From Anaerolineae bacterium (GTDB lineage Bacteria; Chloroflexota; Anaerolineae; Aggregatilineales; Phototrophicaceae), in contig JABWBO010000003.1 in the NCBI GenBank assembly GCA_013360465.1, positions 87,185 to 151,184 on the forward strand: 64,000 bases of DNA, read 5' to 3'. How positions within the stretch are numbered: position 1 is the first letter of the stretch; each line of letters begins with the position of its first letter. The notes below the pieces were generated by a model, which saw only the letters and a list, made by a program, of their open reading frames with translations, made no database searches and was not told where the DNA came from. This document shows positions 40,998-49,615 of the stretch, piece after piece. Position numbers and translations under genes: made by a program.

Positions 40998-42029
40998 ATG
41001 CCTAATGCACTCGGTCTTGAAAGAACGGACTATAAGGGAGCAACCAGCACACTCTGCCCCGGTTGCGGACACGACTCCATTTCCAACCAGATCATCAGCG
41101 CGGCGTATGACTCTGACCTGCCGATGTGGCGCGTCATCAAGCTGAGCGGCATCGGCTGCTCCAGCAAGACGCCCGCCTATTTCCTGAAGGGTTCGCACGG
41201 CTTTAACTCGGTGCATGGGCGTATGCCGTCGGTGGCGACCGGCGCGACCATCGCCAATCATGATCTGATCGCCATCGCGGTCAGCGGCGACGGCGATACC
41301 GGAAGCATCGGTTTCGGTCAGTTCAAGCACCTCATTCGCCGCAATGTTCACATGGTCTACATCGTCGAAAACAACGGCGTTTATGGGCTGACCAAAGGGC
41401 AGTTTTCGGCGACAGCCGATGAAGGGCAGTTCCTGAAGTACTACGGCAAAAACGATCTGCCGCCCATCGACCTCTGCCTGGAAGCGATCATCGGCGGCGC
41501 GACGTTCGTTGCGCGCAGCTTCTCTGGCGACGCCAAGCAGGTGCAGACGCTGCTCAAGGCGGCGCTGCGCCATCGCGGCACTGCGGTCCTGGACATCATC
41601 AGCCCATGCGTGACTTTCAACAACTCGCCCGATTCGACCAAGAGCTATCCCTACGGCAAAGAGAATGAGATCCCCCTGCATGAGATCGAACTCATGGCGG
41701 CGGGTTACGTCGCTGCCAAACAGGAGATCACCATTCCGGAGTACCCGGCTGAGTTGGTGATCGAAGTCGAGATGCATGATGGGACCTTCGTGCGGCTCAA
41801 GAAGCTGGGCGAAGGACATGACCCGCGTAACCGCGCCGAAGCAATCACTCTCCTGGAAAGAGCCAGCCGCGAAAACCTGCTGCTGACCGGTCTCATCTAC
41901 TACGAAGAACCGCGCCCGACCATCGGCGACACACTCAGCCTGACTGCGACACCGCTCGCCCGCCTGGAGGACAGTCAGATTCGTCCCAGTCGGGAAGCGC
42001 TGGACGCTCTGATGAAGCAGTATATGTAG
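40998..42029 (+). CDS. korB: 2-oxoacid:ferredoxin oxidoreductase beta subunit
   Basis: Thiamine-diphosphate subunit of 343 residues. The cluster-proximal CPGCGHDSISNQI (about 20-32) and GIGCSSKTPAYF are typical of KorB. The TPP-binding motif is SGDGDTGSIGFGQFKHLIRR with VENNGVYGLTKGQ (GDG...NN pattern, about 95-140). Further signatures are DIISPCVTFNN and, near the C-terminus, the extension RPTIGDTLSLTATPLARLED. It forms the catalytic heart of the complex with KorA. The start ATG directly abuts the korA TAA (TAAATG). A classical terminator follows at 42051-42086. Confidence 0.95.
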   Translation: MPNALGLERTDYKGATSTLCPGCGHDSISNQIISAAYDSDLPMWRVIKLSGIGCSSKTPAYFLKGSHGFNSVHGRMPSVATGATIANHDLIAIAVSGDGDTGSIGFGQFKHLIRRNVHMVYIVENNGVYGLTKGQFSATADEGQFLKYYGKNDLPPIDLCLEAIIGGATFVARSFSGDAKQVQTLLKAALRHRGTAVLDIISPCVTFNNSPDSTKSYPYGKENEIPLHEIELMAAGYVAAKQEITIPEYPAELVIEVEMHDGTFVRLKKLGEGHDPRNRAEAITLLERASRENLLLTGLIYYEEPRPTIGDTLSLTATPLARLEDSQIRPSREALDALMKQYM

Positions 42030-42050
42030 CGGCGGGGGTTTCGTTTTAAC

Positions 42051-42086
42051 ACAGGGGCGACGTATCTCGCCCCTGTTTTGATTTTT
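42051..42086 (+). terminator. Rho-independent terminator after korB
   Basis: ACAGGGGCGA (42051-42060), loop CGTATC, TCGCCCCTGT (42067-42076), then TTTGATTTTT. A perfect ten-base-pair stem followed by a T-rich tail; the clearest intrinsic terminator in the window. The P-type ATPase gene starts 15 bases downstream, so its transcript needs either read-through or its own promoter. Confidence 0.9.
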
Positions 42087-42100
42087 CAGGGGATGTGCCC

Positions 42101-45037
42101 ATGCCAGAATACCATCGGCTCGATGTCGAGTCGGCGCTCCGTGAACTGAAGACGGACTCCCGGTCAGGGCTGTCTGCCACCGATGCCGCGAAACGCCGCG
42201 AGGAATACGGACTCAACACCCTCCCGGCTGGCGAAAAGACCAGCGTCCTCGCGCTGATCCTCAGCCAGTTCAAGAACATCATGGTGATCATCCTGATCGT
42301 CGCCGCGGTCATCTCGCTGGTACTCGGCGATGTCAAGGATGTTCTGGTGATCCTGGCTATTGTCGTCGCCAACGCTATCCTGGGCGCCTATCAGGAGTTT
42401 CGCGCTGAGCAAGCCCTGGCGGCTCTAAGCGCGATGCAGGTTCCGCAGGTACGTGTCCGGCGGGACGGCGCGGTCCAGCAGATCAGCGCCGAGCAGCTCG
42501 TGCCGGGCGATGTGGTTCTTCTTGGCGAAGGCGATCGGGTCCCAGCGGATGGCAGACTGATCGTCATTGCCAATCTTCAGGTCGAGGAAGCAGCGCTGAC
42601 GGGCGAATCACATGCGGTCGAGAAAACCCTCAAAGTCGTAGAAGGCGAGAATGTCGGGATCGGTGACCGCACCAACATGGTCTTCATGGGGACATCCGTC
42701 ACCTATGGGCGCGGCGAGATGATGGTGACCGGGACCGGTCTGAAGACGGAGATCGGCAAGATCGCCTCGCTGCTGATGGGCGTCGAAGAGGCGCAGACCC
42801 CGCTGCAGAAGCGTCTCCATCAACTCAGCCTGACCCTGGTCCGCGCCGCCGTCGTCGTGGTGGTGATCGTCTTCATCGTCGGCGTGCTGCGGGGCAACGC
42901 CGTCCAGGACATGCTGATCACTGCCATCAGCCTAGCAGTCGCCGCAGTGCCAGAGGGTCTGCCTGCCGTCATCACCATCAGTCTGTCGCTCGGCGCGGCG
43001 CGCATGGTCAATCGAAATGCCCTGATCCGTCGCCTGCCCGCCGTCGAAACGCTCGGCTCGGTCACCACGATCTGCTCGGATAAGACGGGAACTCTGACGC
43101 GCAATCAGATGACGGCGACTTTGTTCGCGCTTCCGGGACGAGAGGATGTCCAGGTGACAGGCGTGGGCTACACGCCTGAAGGGGCGTTCATCGAGACGTT
43201 CGATAACGGCGGGACCGGACAGCAGCTTGATCCGCGTGGTGACATGACTCTGGGGCGCTTCCTGAAAGCAATGGCGCTGGCGACCGACGCCTATCTCGAA
43301 CCGGATGAACGCGGCGAGATGCAGGTGGTGGGCGATAGCACCGAAGGCGCACTCGTCGTCGCTGCGCAGAAAGTTGGGTGGTCGCGCGAGCTGCTGGAAC
43401 GCGATATGCCCCGCGTGGCTGAGCTTCCCTTCAGCAGCGAACGCAAGGCGATGTCCACAGTACACGCCGTGAACACGGAAGAGACGCGCGCACAATTCTG
43501 CGCCTGCGACTACCTGATGATCACCAAGGGCGCGCCGGATCGGCTGGTGTCGTGGGCGGCTCAGGAGCATGTGCCCGACGGTCCGACAGCGCTGACCGAC
43601 GCGCGGCGCGAAATCTGGCGGCGGGAAATCGACGAACTGGCGAGCAAGGGTCTGCGCGTACTCGGCGTCGCCTACCGTCCTCTCGACGCCCTTCCCTTAG
43701 AAGTCAAACCGGAAATGGAACGTGATCTGATCCTGCTTGGCTTGATCGGCATCGTCGACCCGGCGCGACCGGAAGCCCGCCAGGCGGTTCAGAAGGCGCG
43801 TGACGCCGGTATCCGCTCGATCATGATCACCGGCGATCACGCGCTGACGGCGCAGGCGATAGCCGCCGACCTGGGGATCATTCAGGCGGGCGAGGAAGTC
43901 GTCACCGGCGCGGAAATCGATCAGATGAGCGACGCGGCGCTGTTCAGCACGGTGGAGAAGGTCAATGCCTTCGCCCGGGTTTCGCCGGAACATAAGATGC
44001 GTCTGGTGAAGATTCTGCAATCGCAGGACCAGGTCGTCGCGATGACCGGCGACGGCGTCAACGACGCCCCTGCCCTCAAGCAGGCGGATATCGGCGTGGC
44101 GATGGGCATCACCGGCACCGAAGTCAGCAAGGGCGCGGCGGACATGGTGCTGACGGACGACAACTTTGCCTCCATCGTCGCCGCGGTGGAGGAAGGGCGC
44201 ACGATTTATGACAATCTGCGCAAGTTCGTTCTCTTCCTGTTGAGTTCAAACATCGGCGAAATCCTCGTCATGTTCGTTGGCATCCTGGTTGGGCTGCCCA
44301 TCCCCCTGCTGGCAATTCAGATTCTTTGGGTCAACCTCGTCACCGACGGTCTGCCCGCCATCGCCCTGGGCTTTGACCCGACCGAACCTGATACGATGAG
44401 GCCCCCACCGCGCCCAGTCAGTGAAGGCATCTTCGCGCGGGGGATGGGTGTGCGCATCCCCATTCGTGCCGTCGTCCTCGCGGCGCTGACGCTGATCGCC
44501 TTTGTGATCGGTCATACGAGACATGACATGGACCCGTTGAGTGCGACGCGCGGTCTGGAGCGACTGGACCGCGAGGCGCTGGTAGAACTGGTGGGTGAAG
44601 AGTCCGCGCCGCAGACCTGGGATACGGTGAGCGAGGCAGAGCGCATCACGCTGCTAAGCGAAGTCCGCGCCGCCGAGGACGGCGAGGGCGGGCATTCGGA
44701 AAATGAGATCGTCGCACAGGCGGAACGAATCCCTCGCACGATTGCCTTCACGGTGCTGGCACTGGGGCAGATCTTTCACGTCCTGGGCATCCACGCAGGC
44801 GACCGTCGGTCATTTTTCAGTGTGTGGTTCAGCGGCAACCGCTTCCTGCTCGGTGCTGTGATCCTGACGCTTCTGCTGCAGCTCGCCGTGATCTACGTGC
44901 CGTTCCTGCAGGCTACTTTCGAGACGTACCCGGTCGCCCTCGAGGAACTGGTGGTCTCGGTGGGAATCGCTGCGCTCATGCTGGTGGCGGTGGAGATCGA
45001 AAAGCCAATCCTGAACCGCATCATGGAACGCGCTTAA
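42101..45037 (+). CDS. Cation-translocating P-type ATPase (P2A, Ca-type)
   Basis: P-type ATPase of 978 residues with an N-terminal cation-ATPase domain (about 5-70), M1-M2, an actuator domain with [11 protein letters not shown], and M3-M4 with [18 protein letters not shown]. The phosphorylation site is Asp327 in [13 protein letters not shown]; the nucleotide-binding domain includes KGAPDRL, and the hinge is [23 protein letters not shown]5-M6 contain [11 protein letters not shown] and [18 protein letters not shown], the cation-site helices of P2A calcium (or Na/K-like) pumps. It probably exports Ca2+ at the cytoplasmic membrane. An acidic insertion near 860-890 ([14 protein letters not shown]) lies in an extracytoplasmic loop. 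Start: ATG at 42101, with GGGGATG before it. The proximity to the korB terminator suggests separate control. Confidence 0.93.
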   Translation: MPEYHRLDVESALRELKTDSRSGLSATDAAKRREEYGLNTLPAGEKTSVLALILSQFKNIMVIILIVAAVISLVLGDVKDVLVILAIVVANAILGAYQEFRAEQALAALSAMQVPQVRVRRDGAVQQISAEQLVPGDVVLLGEGDRVPADGRLIVIANLQVEEAALTGESHAVEKTLKVVEGENVGIGDRTNMVFMGTSVTYGRGEMMVTGTGLKTEIGKIASLLMGVEEAQTPLQKRLHQLSLTLVRAAVVVVVIVFIVGVLRGNAVQDMLITAISLAVAAVPEGLPAVITISLSLGAARMVNRNALIRRLPAVETLGSVTTICSDKTGTLTRNQMTATLFALPGREDVQVTGVGYTPEGAFIETFDNGGTGQQLDPRGDMTLGRFLKAMALATDAYLEPDERGEMQVVGDSTEGALVVAAQKVGWSRELLERDMPRVAELPFSSERKAMSTVHAVNTEETRAQFCACDYLMITKGAPDRLVSWAAQEHVPDGPTALTDARREIWRREIDELASKGLRVLGVAYRPLDALPLEVKPEMERDLILLGLIGIVDPARPEARQAVQKARDAGIRSIMITGDHALTAQAIAADLGIIQAGEEVVTGAEIDQMSDAALFSTVEKVNAFARVSPEHKMRLVKILQSQDQVVAMTGDGVNDAPALKQADIGVAMGITGTEVSKGAADMVLTDDNFASIVAAVEEGRTIYDNLRKFVLFLLSSNIGEILVMFVGILVGLPIPLLAIQILWVNLVTDGLPAIALGFDPTEPDTMRPPPRPVSEGIFARGMGVRIPIRAVVLAALTLIAFVIGHTRHDMDPLSATRGLERLDREALVELVGEESAPQTWDTVSEAERITLLSEVRAAEDGEGGHSENEIVAQAERIPRTIAFTVLALGQIFHVLGIHAGDRRSFFSVWFSGNRFLLGAVILTLLLQLAVIYVPFLQATFETYPVALEELVVSVGIAALMLVAVEIEKPILNRIMERA

Positions 45038-45165
45038 TAGGCTGCTCTTGGACGTGATTCAGGGGGAATGAAGGCAATTTCGAAGTCGGGATCGCCATTT
45101 CATCCCGTATCTTTTACAATTCGTGGACGGCGATTGATACGAATCGACAGCGGTATGGCGAACCC

Positions 45166-45828
45166 ATGACACTCCGACTCGAAATTGCACCCTCCATCCT
45201 GGCAGCGGACTTCACCCGACTCGGTGAGCAGGTGCGCGATGCTGAAGCAGGCGAAGCGGATCGCATCCACATCGATGTCATGGATGGACGCTTTGTCCCC
45301 AATATCACGATGGGACCGCTGGTTGTGACGGCAGTGCGCCGCGCAACCGGTCTGCCGCTCGATGTGCATCTGATGATCGTCGAGCCGGATCATCTGCTGG
45401 CAGATTTCGCGCAGGCAGGCGCATCGCGCATCTTCGTTCACTGGGAGACCTGCCCCAACCTGCACCGCACTCTGGGGGCGATTCAGGCGTTGGGCTGCGA
45501 GGCAGGTATCGCCTTGAACCCGCATACACCCGCCCTGCTGATCTCCGAAGTGCTTCACAAGATCAGTGCCGTCTGCGTGATGACGGTCAACCCAGGCTTC
45601 GGCGGTCAGGCATTCCTGCCGGAAACCCTGCCAAAGATCGCAGCGCTCAGGCAGATGTTCGAAGATCGCCCATCCGACATCGTGGTTGATGGCGGCATCA
45701 ACGAGGAAACAGGCAAACAGGTGATCGCTGCCGGCGCTAATGTATTGGTTGCCGGCAGTATCATCTTTAACGAAAAGCATTCGGTGCAGGATGGGCTGCG
45801 CAATTTGCGTCGGGCGTTGGGGAAATAA
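45166..45828 (+). CDS. rpe: Ribulose-phosphate 3-epimerase
   Basis: TIM-barrel epimerase of 220 residues, interconverting ribulose-5-phosphate and xylulose-5-phosphate in the pentose phosphate pathway. Key motifs: APSILAADFTRLGEQV with catalytic Ser/Asp region, RIHIDVMDGRFVPNIT (metal-binding His and Asp), LDVHLMIVEP (His), VMTVNPGFGGQAFLP and IVVDGGI (Asp). All catalytic residues appear intact. Start: ATG at 45166. The upstream gap has a TACAAT at about 45106 but a poor -35. It is followed two bases later by a bidirectional terminator shared with the convergent rpmB gene. Confidence 0.95.
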   Translation: MTLRLEIAPSILAADFTRLGEQVRDAEAGEADRIHIDVMDGRFVPNITMGPLVVTAVRRATGLPLDVHLMIVEPDHLLADFAQAGASRIFVHWETCPNLHRTLGAIQALGCEAGIALNPHTPALLISEVLHKISAVCVMTVNPGFGGQAFLPETLPKIAALRQMFEDRPSDIVVDGGINEETGKQVIAAGANVLVAGSIIFNEKHSVQDGLRNLRRALGK

Positions 45829-45829
45829 T

Positions 45830-45853
45830 AAAAGCCGGCTGAAACCGGCTTTT
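45830..45853. terminator. Bidirectional intrinsic terminator between rpe and rpmB
   Basis: AAAAGCCGG (45830-45838), loop CTGAAA, CCGGCTTTT (45845-45853). The symmetric A-run/T-run makes it a terminator for both strands. It sits in the gap between the convergent rpe and rpmB genes. Confidence 0.88.
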
Positions 45854-45893
45854 GAACTGAGGCTAAATCAGCGTGGAGCGACGGAAAGAACTT

Positions 45894-46073
45894 TCAGGCT
45901 TTGGCGAGCGTCTTGATGCACTTGGTGCAAAGCGCTTTGCGGACCCTCTGACCGTTTTCCATCACGCTCACCCGCTGAATGTTCGGGTTGAACTTACGGC
46001 GCGTTGCGCGCAACGAAAAGCTGCGGGTGTTGCCGAACATCGGCTTCTTTCCGCACATCTCGCAGACTGCCAT
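45894..46073 (-). CDS. rpmB: 50S ribosomal protein L28
   Basis: Ribosomal protein L28, only 59 residues. Translation of the minus strand from the ATG at 46073 to the TGA at 45894 begins MAVCEMCGKKPMFGNTRSFS, continues with RATRRKFNPNIQRVSV and ends in KALCTKCIKTLAKA. These match L28, and the paired CxxC motifs (Cys4/Cys7 and Cys49/Cys52) form the zinc-binding (C+) version. AAAGGCG lies about ten bases before the ATG. It is divergent from fakA, an arrangement common in Gram-positive bacteria, where rpmB neighbours the DAK2/fakA gene. Confidence 0.96.
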   Translation of the reverse strand: MAVCEMCGKKPMFGNTRSFSLRATRRKFNPNIQRVSVMENGQRVRKALCTKCIKTLAKA

Positions 46074-46218
46074 GATTTGACGCCTTTGCAGCTAAATATC
46101 GTCAGTAAACGAGGGTCATGCTATCACAAAGCGCCTGAGCCAGCAAGGGCGCGCACGCCTTGCACCGCGCTTAAGTTACCGCAGCAGCAGGCTTTCATCC
46201 CGGGTTCGAGGTTATGAC

Positions 46219-47898
46219 ATGATTACACAATCGCTCTTTAGGCAGCAAGAAAATCGTTACATCGATGGTTATTTACTGAAACGTCTTTTTAGCGCCGGCG
46301 TCACCTGGCTAGAACACAACAAGGAGCGGGTCAACCAGCTCAATGTCTTCCCTGTACCGGACGGCGATACCGGCACCAATATGTTTCTGACGATGCGCAG
46401 CGCCTATGGTGCAATCGCGCATATGGACGACCCCCACGTCGGCAGGCTGACCCATGCACTGGCGAAGGGCGCGCTGATGGGGTCGCGCGGGAATTCCGGC
46501 ACCATCCTCAGCCAGCTCTGGCAGGGCGTCGCCGAAGCGCTTGACGGGGAAGAGCAGCTTAGCGCTGAACTGCTCGCCAAAGCGACCCGACTCGCTGTGG
46601 ACAAGGCGTATAAGGCGGTCGAGAAGCCTGTCGAAGGAACCATCCTCACCGTCTCGCGGGAAATGATGGAGACGGTGCAGGCGCGCTACGAGACGACGCC
46701 CGACCTGATCTCGCTGCTGCGCCGCATGGTATCATCCGGACGTATCGCGCTGAGTCAAACCCCGGAGATGCTGCCCATCCTGAAGAAAGCCGGCGTCGTA
46801 GACTCTGGCGGGCAGGGGCTTATCTTCATCTTCGAGGGTATGCTTCGCGCGCTGTGCGGTCGAACGCTGGATTCAGTCCAGGTAGTCGATCCTAGCATGT
46901 CAGCGACCGCCTTCCAGGAAGAGGCGCTCGCGCCAGAAGATGAGTTAGGCTACGGCTATGATGTGCAGTTCCTGATGCGCGGGTCCGGGCTGGATGCCGA
47001 AGCCGTCCGGCGGGCGCTGGCGGACATGGGCGGATGGTCTACGCTGGTCGTGGGCGGCAGTGACCTGCTGAAGGTGCATGTTCACGTACACAATCCTGCC
47101 GAACCTCTTGGCTATGCCATTGGGCTGGGAGCAGCGCTCGACGATATCGTGGTCGAAAACATGCAGCGGCAGTATCAAGACTATCTGGCACGCCGCGCCA
47201 ATGCCGAACCAGTCGTGCGTATGGATGTCGAAGGCGCAGCGGTGATCGCTGTCGCCAACGGTCAGGGTATGCAGCAGGTCTTCTACGAGCTGGGCGCGGC
47301 AGCCGTGATCAACGGCGGACAAACGATGAACCCCAGTACGGGCGATTTTCTGGAGATCATCCGCCGTCTGCCCAACAGCGTCATCGTGATCCTGCCGAAC
47401 AACCGCAACATCATCTTGAGTGCGCAGCAGGCGGCGAAAGAGACGGTTGGCAAGACTGTCAAAGTCGTCCCCAGCATCACCATGCCGCAGGGCATCAGCG
47501 CGATGATGGAATACTCAACCTTCGGACCCGAAGAATCAGGCGAGACAGTTACAACAGAGATGGTCGGCGCGCTCAGCGCAGTGACCACCTGCGAGGTCAC
47601 TACTGCAACCCGCAGCGTCGAGTTCGACGGTATACCGGTACGCGCCGGACAGCGGATAGGACTGATCGATGATGTGCTGGTTGCCGCCAATGACGAACTC
47701 AACGCCCTGGTGATCGATCTGCTGCGCCGCGCAGGTGCGTCGAACCGCGAACTTGCTACACTGTACTGCGGCGACGATGCCACCATCGACGACGCGCAGC
47801 GGTTGGTCGAGACGCTCAAACCGCACTTCGACAACCTCACATTCGAGATCGTCGGCGGCGGACAGATGCTTTATCCGTACATCATCGGCTTGGAATAG
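46219..47898 (+). CDS. fakA: Fatty acid kinase catalytic subunit (DAK2-domain, YloV/FakA)
   Basis: DAK2-phosphatase family protein of 559 residues. The N-terminal DhaL-like kinase domain (about 10-210) has NVFPVPDGDTGTNMFLTM (metal/ATP site), GALMGSRGNSGTILSQ, and VDSGGQGLIFIFEGM. The central and C-terminal domain (230-559) has the FakA features GYGYDVQFLMRG and VKVVPSITMPQGISAM. FakA phosphorylates fatty acids held by FakB, so they can enter phospholipid synthesis. Both fakB-like genes follow directly, the first starting at the base after this stop. Start: ATG at 46219, weakly preceded by CGAGG. A divergent promoter region (46074-46218) serves it and rpmB, without clear consensus boxes. Confidence 0.93.
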   Translation: MITQSLFRQQENRYIDGYLLKRLFSAGVTWLEHNKERVNQLNVFPVPDGDTGTNMFLTMRSAYGAIAHMDDPHVGRLTHALAKGALMGSRGNSGTILSQLWQGVAEALDGEEQLSAELLAKATRLAVDKAYKAVEKPVEGTILTVSREMMETVQARYETTPDLISLLRRMVSSGRIALSQTPEMLPILKKAGVVDSGGQGLIFIFEGMLRALCGRTLDSVQVVDPSMSATAFQEEALAPEDELGYGYDVQFLMRGSGLDAEAVRRALADMGGWSTLVVGGSDLLKVHVHVHNPAEPLGYAIGLGAALDDIVVENMQRQYQDYLARRANAEPVVRMDVEGAAVIAVANGQGMQQVFYELGAAAVINGGQTMNPSTGDFLEIIRRLPNSVIVILPNNRNIILSAQQAAKETVGKTVKVVPSITMPQGISAMMEYSTFGPEESGETVTTEMVGALSAVTTCEVTTATRSVEFDGIPVRAGQRIGLIDDVLVAANDELNALVIDLLRRAGASNRELATLYCGDDATIDDAQRLVETLKPHFDNLTFEIVGGGQMLYPYIIGLE

Positions 47899-48768
47899 AT
47901 GCCCAGTCTGCACATCGTCACCGACAGCTGTGCGCACTTTGCCCACGAGGCAAAACCGCACAATGTCACCGTTCTGCCGAACCTGCTGACCATCAACGGC
48001 AGGAGCTTCCGCGAAGGCGTCGATATTGGTCACGATGAGGCGTTTCGGCTCATGGCGCAGGGGGCGCAGAAAGCGACGGTCACCCCTCCGTCGCCCGCCG
48101 AATACGCGGCAGCCTTTGAGCGTCTCTCGCGCGATCATGATGGCATCATCTCTATCCACGCCTCGCGCGAGATGTCTGACAGCTGGCAGAACGCCCAGAT
48201 CGCAGCCCAGGGCTTTCCGGGGCATAATCGTGTGGTCGTGATCGATTCGCAGACGCTCGCCGAAGCCCAGCGGATGCTGGTCAGCCTGGCAGCCCGTGAG
48301 GCGCTGCGACAGGACAGTGTCGACGAAATTGTGCGAATCCTGCGCGGCGCGATTGAACAGCTTTACATCGTCTTCTTCGTGGAATCGATAGATGCGCTGC
48401 TGCATCATCGCATCCTGCCGCCCTCTCAGACGGTGCTGGGAGCGATGCTCAACATCAAACCGATCCTGAGCGTCGAAAATGGGCGCTTGATCGCTATCGA
48501 AAAGGTGCGCACCCGCGTTCAAGCGGTTGAAAGACTGGTAGAATTCGTAATCGAATTCACCGATATTGCCGATGCCGTCATCCTGCAAAACCGTACGTTG
48601 ATCACCGAGCCAACGCGGATGCTGCAAGAACGGCTGCAGACAGAGTTTCCTCAGGTCCGATTTCCGCATACCATGTATGGGGCGTCGCTCGCCGCGCTCA
48701 TCGGTCTGGACGCAACTGGACTTGCCGTACTCGAAAACCCGGGCGCAAGGATAGATGATGGCTATTAA
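47899..48768 (+). CDS. DegV/FakB family fatty-acid-binding protein, divergent
   Basis: DegV-fold protein of 289 residues in the position of a FakB. The start LHIVTDSCAHFAHEA and KATVTPPSPAEYAAAFERL keep the fold. Three family motifs are altered: the lipid carboxylate-contacting 'S.kLSGty' segment reads HASREMSDSWQNA; the 'LEyLrrGGRi' motif is replaced by IDALLHHRILPP; and the 'iG.vigtHtGPGalg' motif is YGASLAALIGLDATGLA, without the histidine. It may bind a different acyl ligand or have another role. It starts at the ATG at the base after the fakA stop (TAGATG), so it is translationally coupled. It overlaps the start of the second DegV gene. Confidence 0.85.
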   Translation: MPSLHIVTDSCAHFAHEAKPHNVTVLPNLLTINGRSFREGVDIGHDEAFRLMAQGAQKATVTPPSPAEYAAAFERLSRDHDGIISIHASREMSDSWQNAQIAAQGFPGHNRVVVIDSQTLAEAQRMLVSLAAREALRQDSVDEIVRILRGAIEQLYIVFFVESIDALLHHRILPPSQTVLGAMLNIKPILSVENGRLIAIEKVRTRVQAVERLVEFVIEFTDIADAVILQNRTLITEPTRMLQERLQTEFPQVRFPHTMYGASLAALIGLDATGLAVLENPGARIDDGY

Positions 48769-49612
48769 GAAGATACGTTTTGTCACCGACAGCACCTGCG
48801 ACATCCCTGCCGAACTCGCGGCAAAACATCACATCACCGTCGTCCCTTGCTATATCAACTACGGCAGCACCAGCTATGCCGACGACGGCATCGCGATGAG
48901 CCGCGAGCAGTTTTACAGCGAACTTCCCAACCGCCGCCCGCATCCGAGTACAGCGGCGATGTCGCCGGGGCAAGCCGAGGAGATGATCCTCAACGCCGCC
49001 AAAGATTCCGATCATTTGTTCATAATCACCGTCGCAACCAAGCTCAGCGGTGTCTATAATGTGATGCGACTTGGAGCGCGCAAGCTCCCTGAAGGCTCCT
49101 ACACCATGATCGACAGCAATTCCGTCACCATGGGACTGGGCTTTCAAGCCTTGATCGGTTCGGAGGTTGCCGAAGCGACGGGCGATGTGGAACAGGTTGA
49201 GCGCGCAGTCATGCAGGTCCAGCGCAACCAGCGCGTCTATGCCGCGCTGGATACTCTGGAATATCTGCGTCGGGGTGGGCGTGTCGGCTGGACGACAGCC
49301 AGCATCGGCTCACTATTGCAGATCAAGCCGATCATCGGCGTCAAGGATGGCGAGGTATACTCCGTCACGCGGGTGCGCACATTTTCCCGCGCCATCGACG
49401 AAATGATCGCTCAGTTGGACAAACATACGCCGCTGGACCGTATTTCGGTGATGTACGCGACCGAGACTGATCTGGTCAGACAGCTGACGGAGCGGCTTGC
49501 ACAGCTTGTGCCAAACAAAATCCTGATCACCCAGATCACGCCTACTATCGGCGTTCATATTGGACCGACCGGTATCGGTGTGACGGTCCTCAGCAGTGCC
49601 TGGAGAACCTGA
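48758..49612 (+). CDS. fakB: DegV/FakB family fatty-acid-binding protein
   Basis: Second DegV-family protein, 284 residues, with the conserved motifs kept: IRFVTDSTCDIPAELAAKHH, PHPSTAAMSPGQAEEM (lipid-headgroup Thr/Ser), TVATKLSGVYNVMR, IDSNSVTMGLG, LEYLRRGGRVGWTTA, LQIKPIIGVKDGEV, and the C-terminal TIGVHIGPTGIGVTVL with the catalytic-site histidine. It should present bound fatty acids to FakA for phosphorylation. Start: ATG at 48758, the second of two adjacent ATGs and better spaced from AAGGATAG; 48755 is possible. It overlaps the end of the first DegV gene by eleven bases. recG starts three bases after its stop. Confidence 0.92.
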   Translation: MAIKKIRFVTDSTCDIPAELAAKHHITVVPCYINYGSTSYADDGIAMSREQFYSELPNRRPHPSTAAMSPGQAEEMILNAAKDSDHLFIITVATKLSGVYNVMRLGARKLPEGSYTMIDSNSVTMGLGFQALIGSEVAEATGDVEQVERAVMQVQRNQRVYAALDTLEYLRRGGRVGWTTASIGSLLQIKPIIGVKDGEVYSVTRVRTFSRAIDEMIAQLDKHTPLDRISVMYATETDLVRQLTERLAQLVPNKILITQITPTIGVHIGPTGIGVTVLSSAWRT

Positions 49613-49615
49613 TAC

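Noticed and set aside
39102..41819. Antisense open frame of 905 codons opposite korA and korB
   Set aside because: The plus strand carries two well-conserved enzymes with clear motifs. The antisense frame is open only because GC-rich codons with few T in third positions avoid stops on the other strand; it shows no domain.
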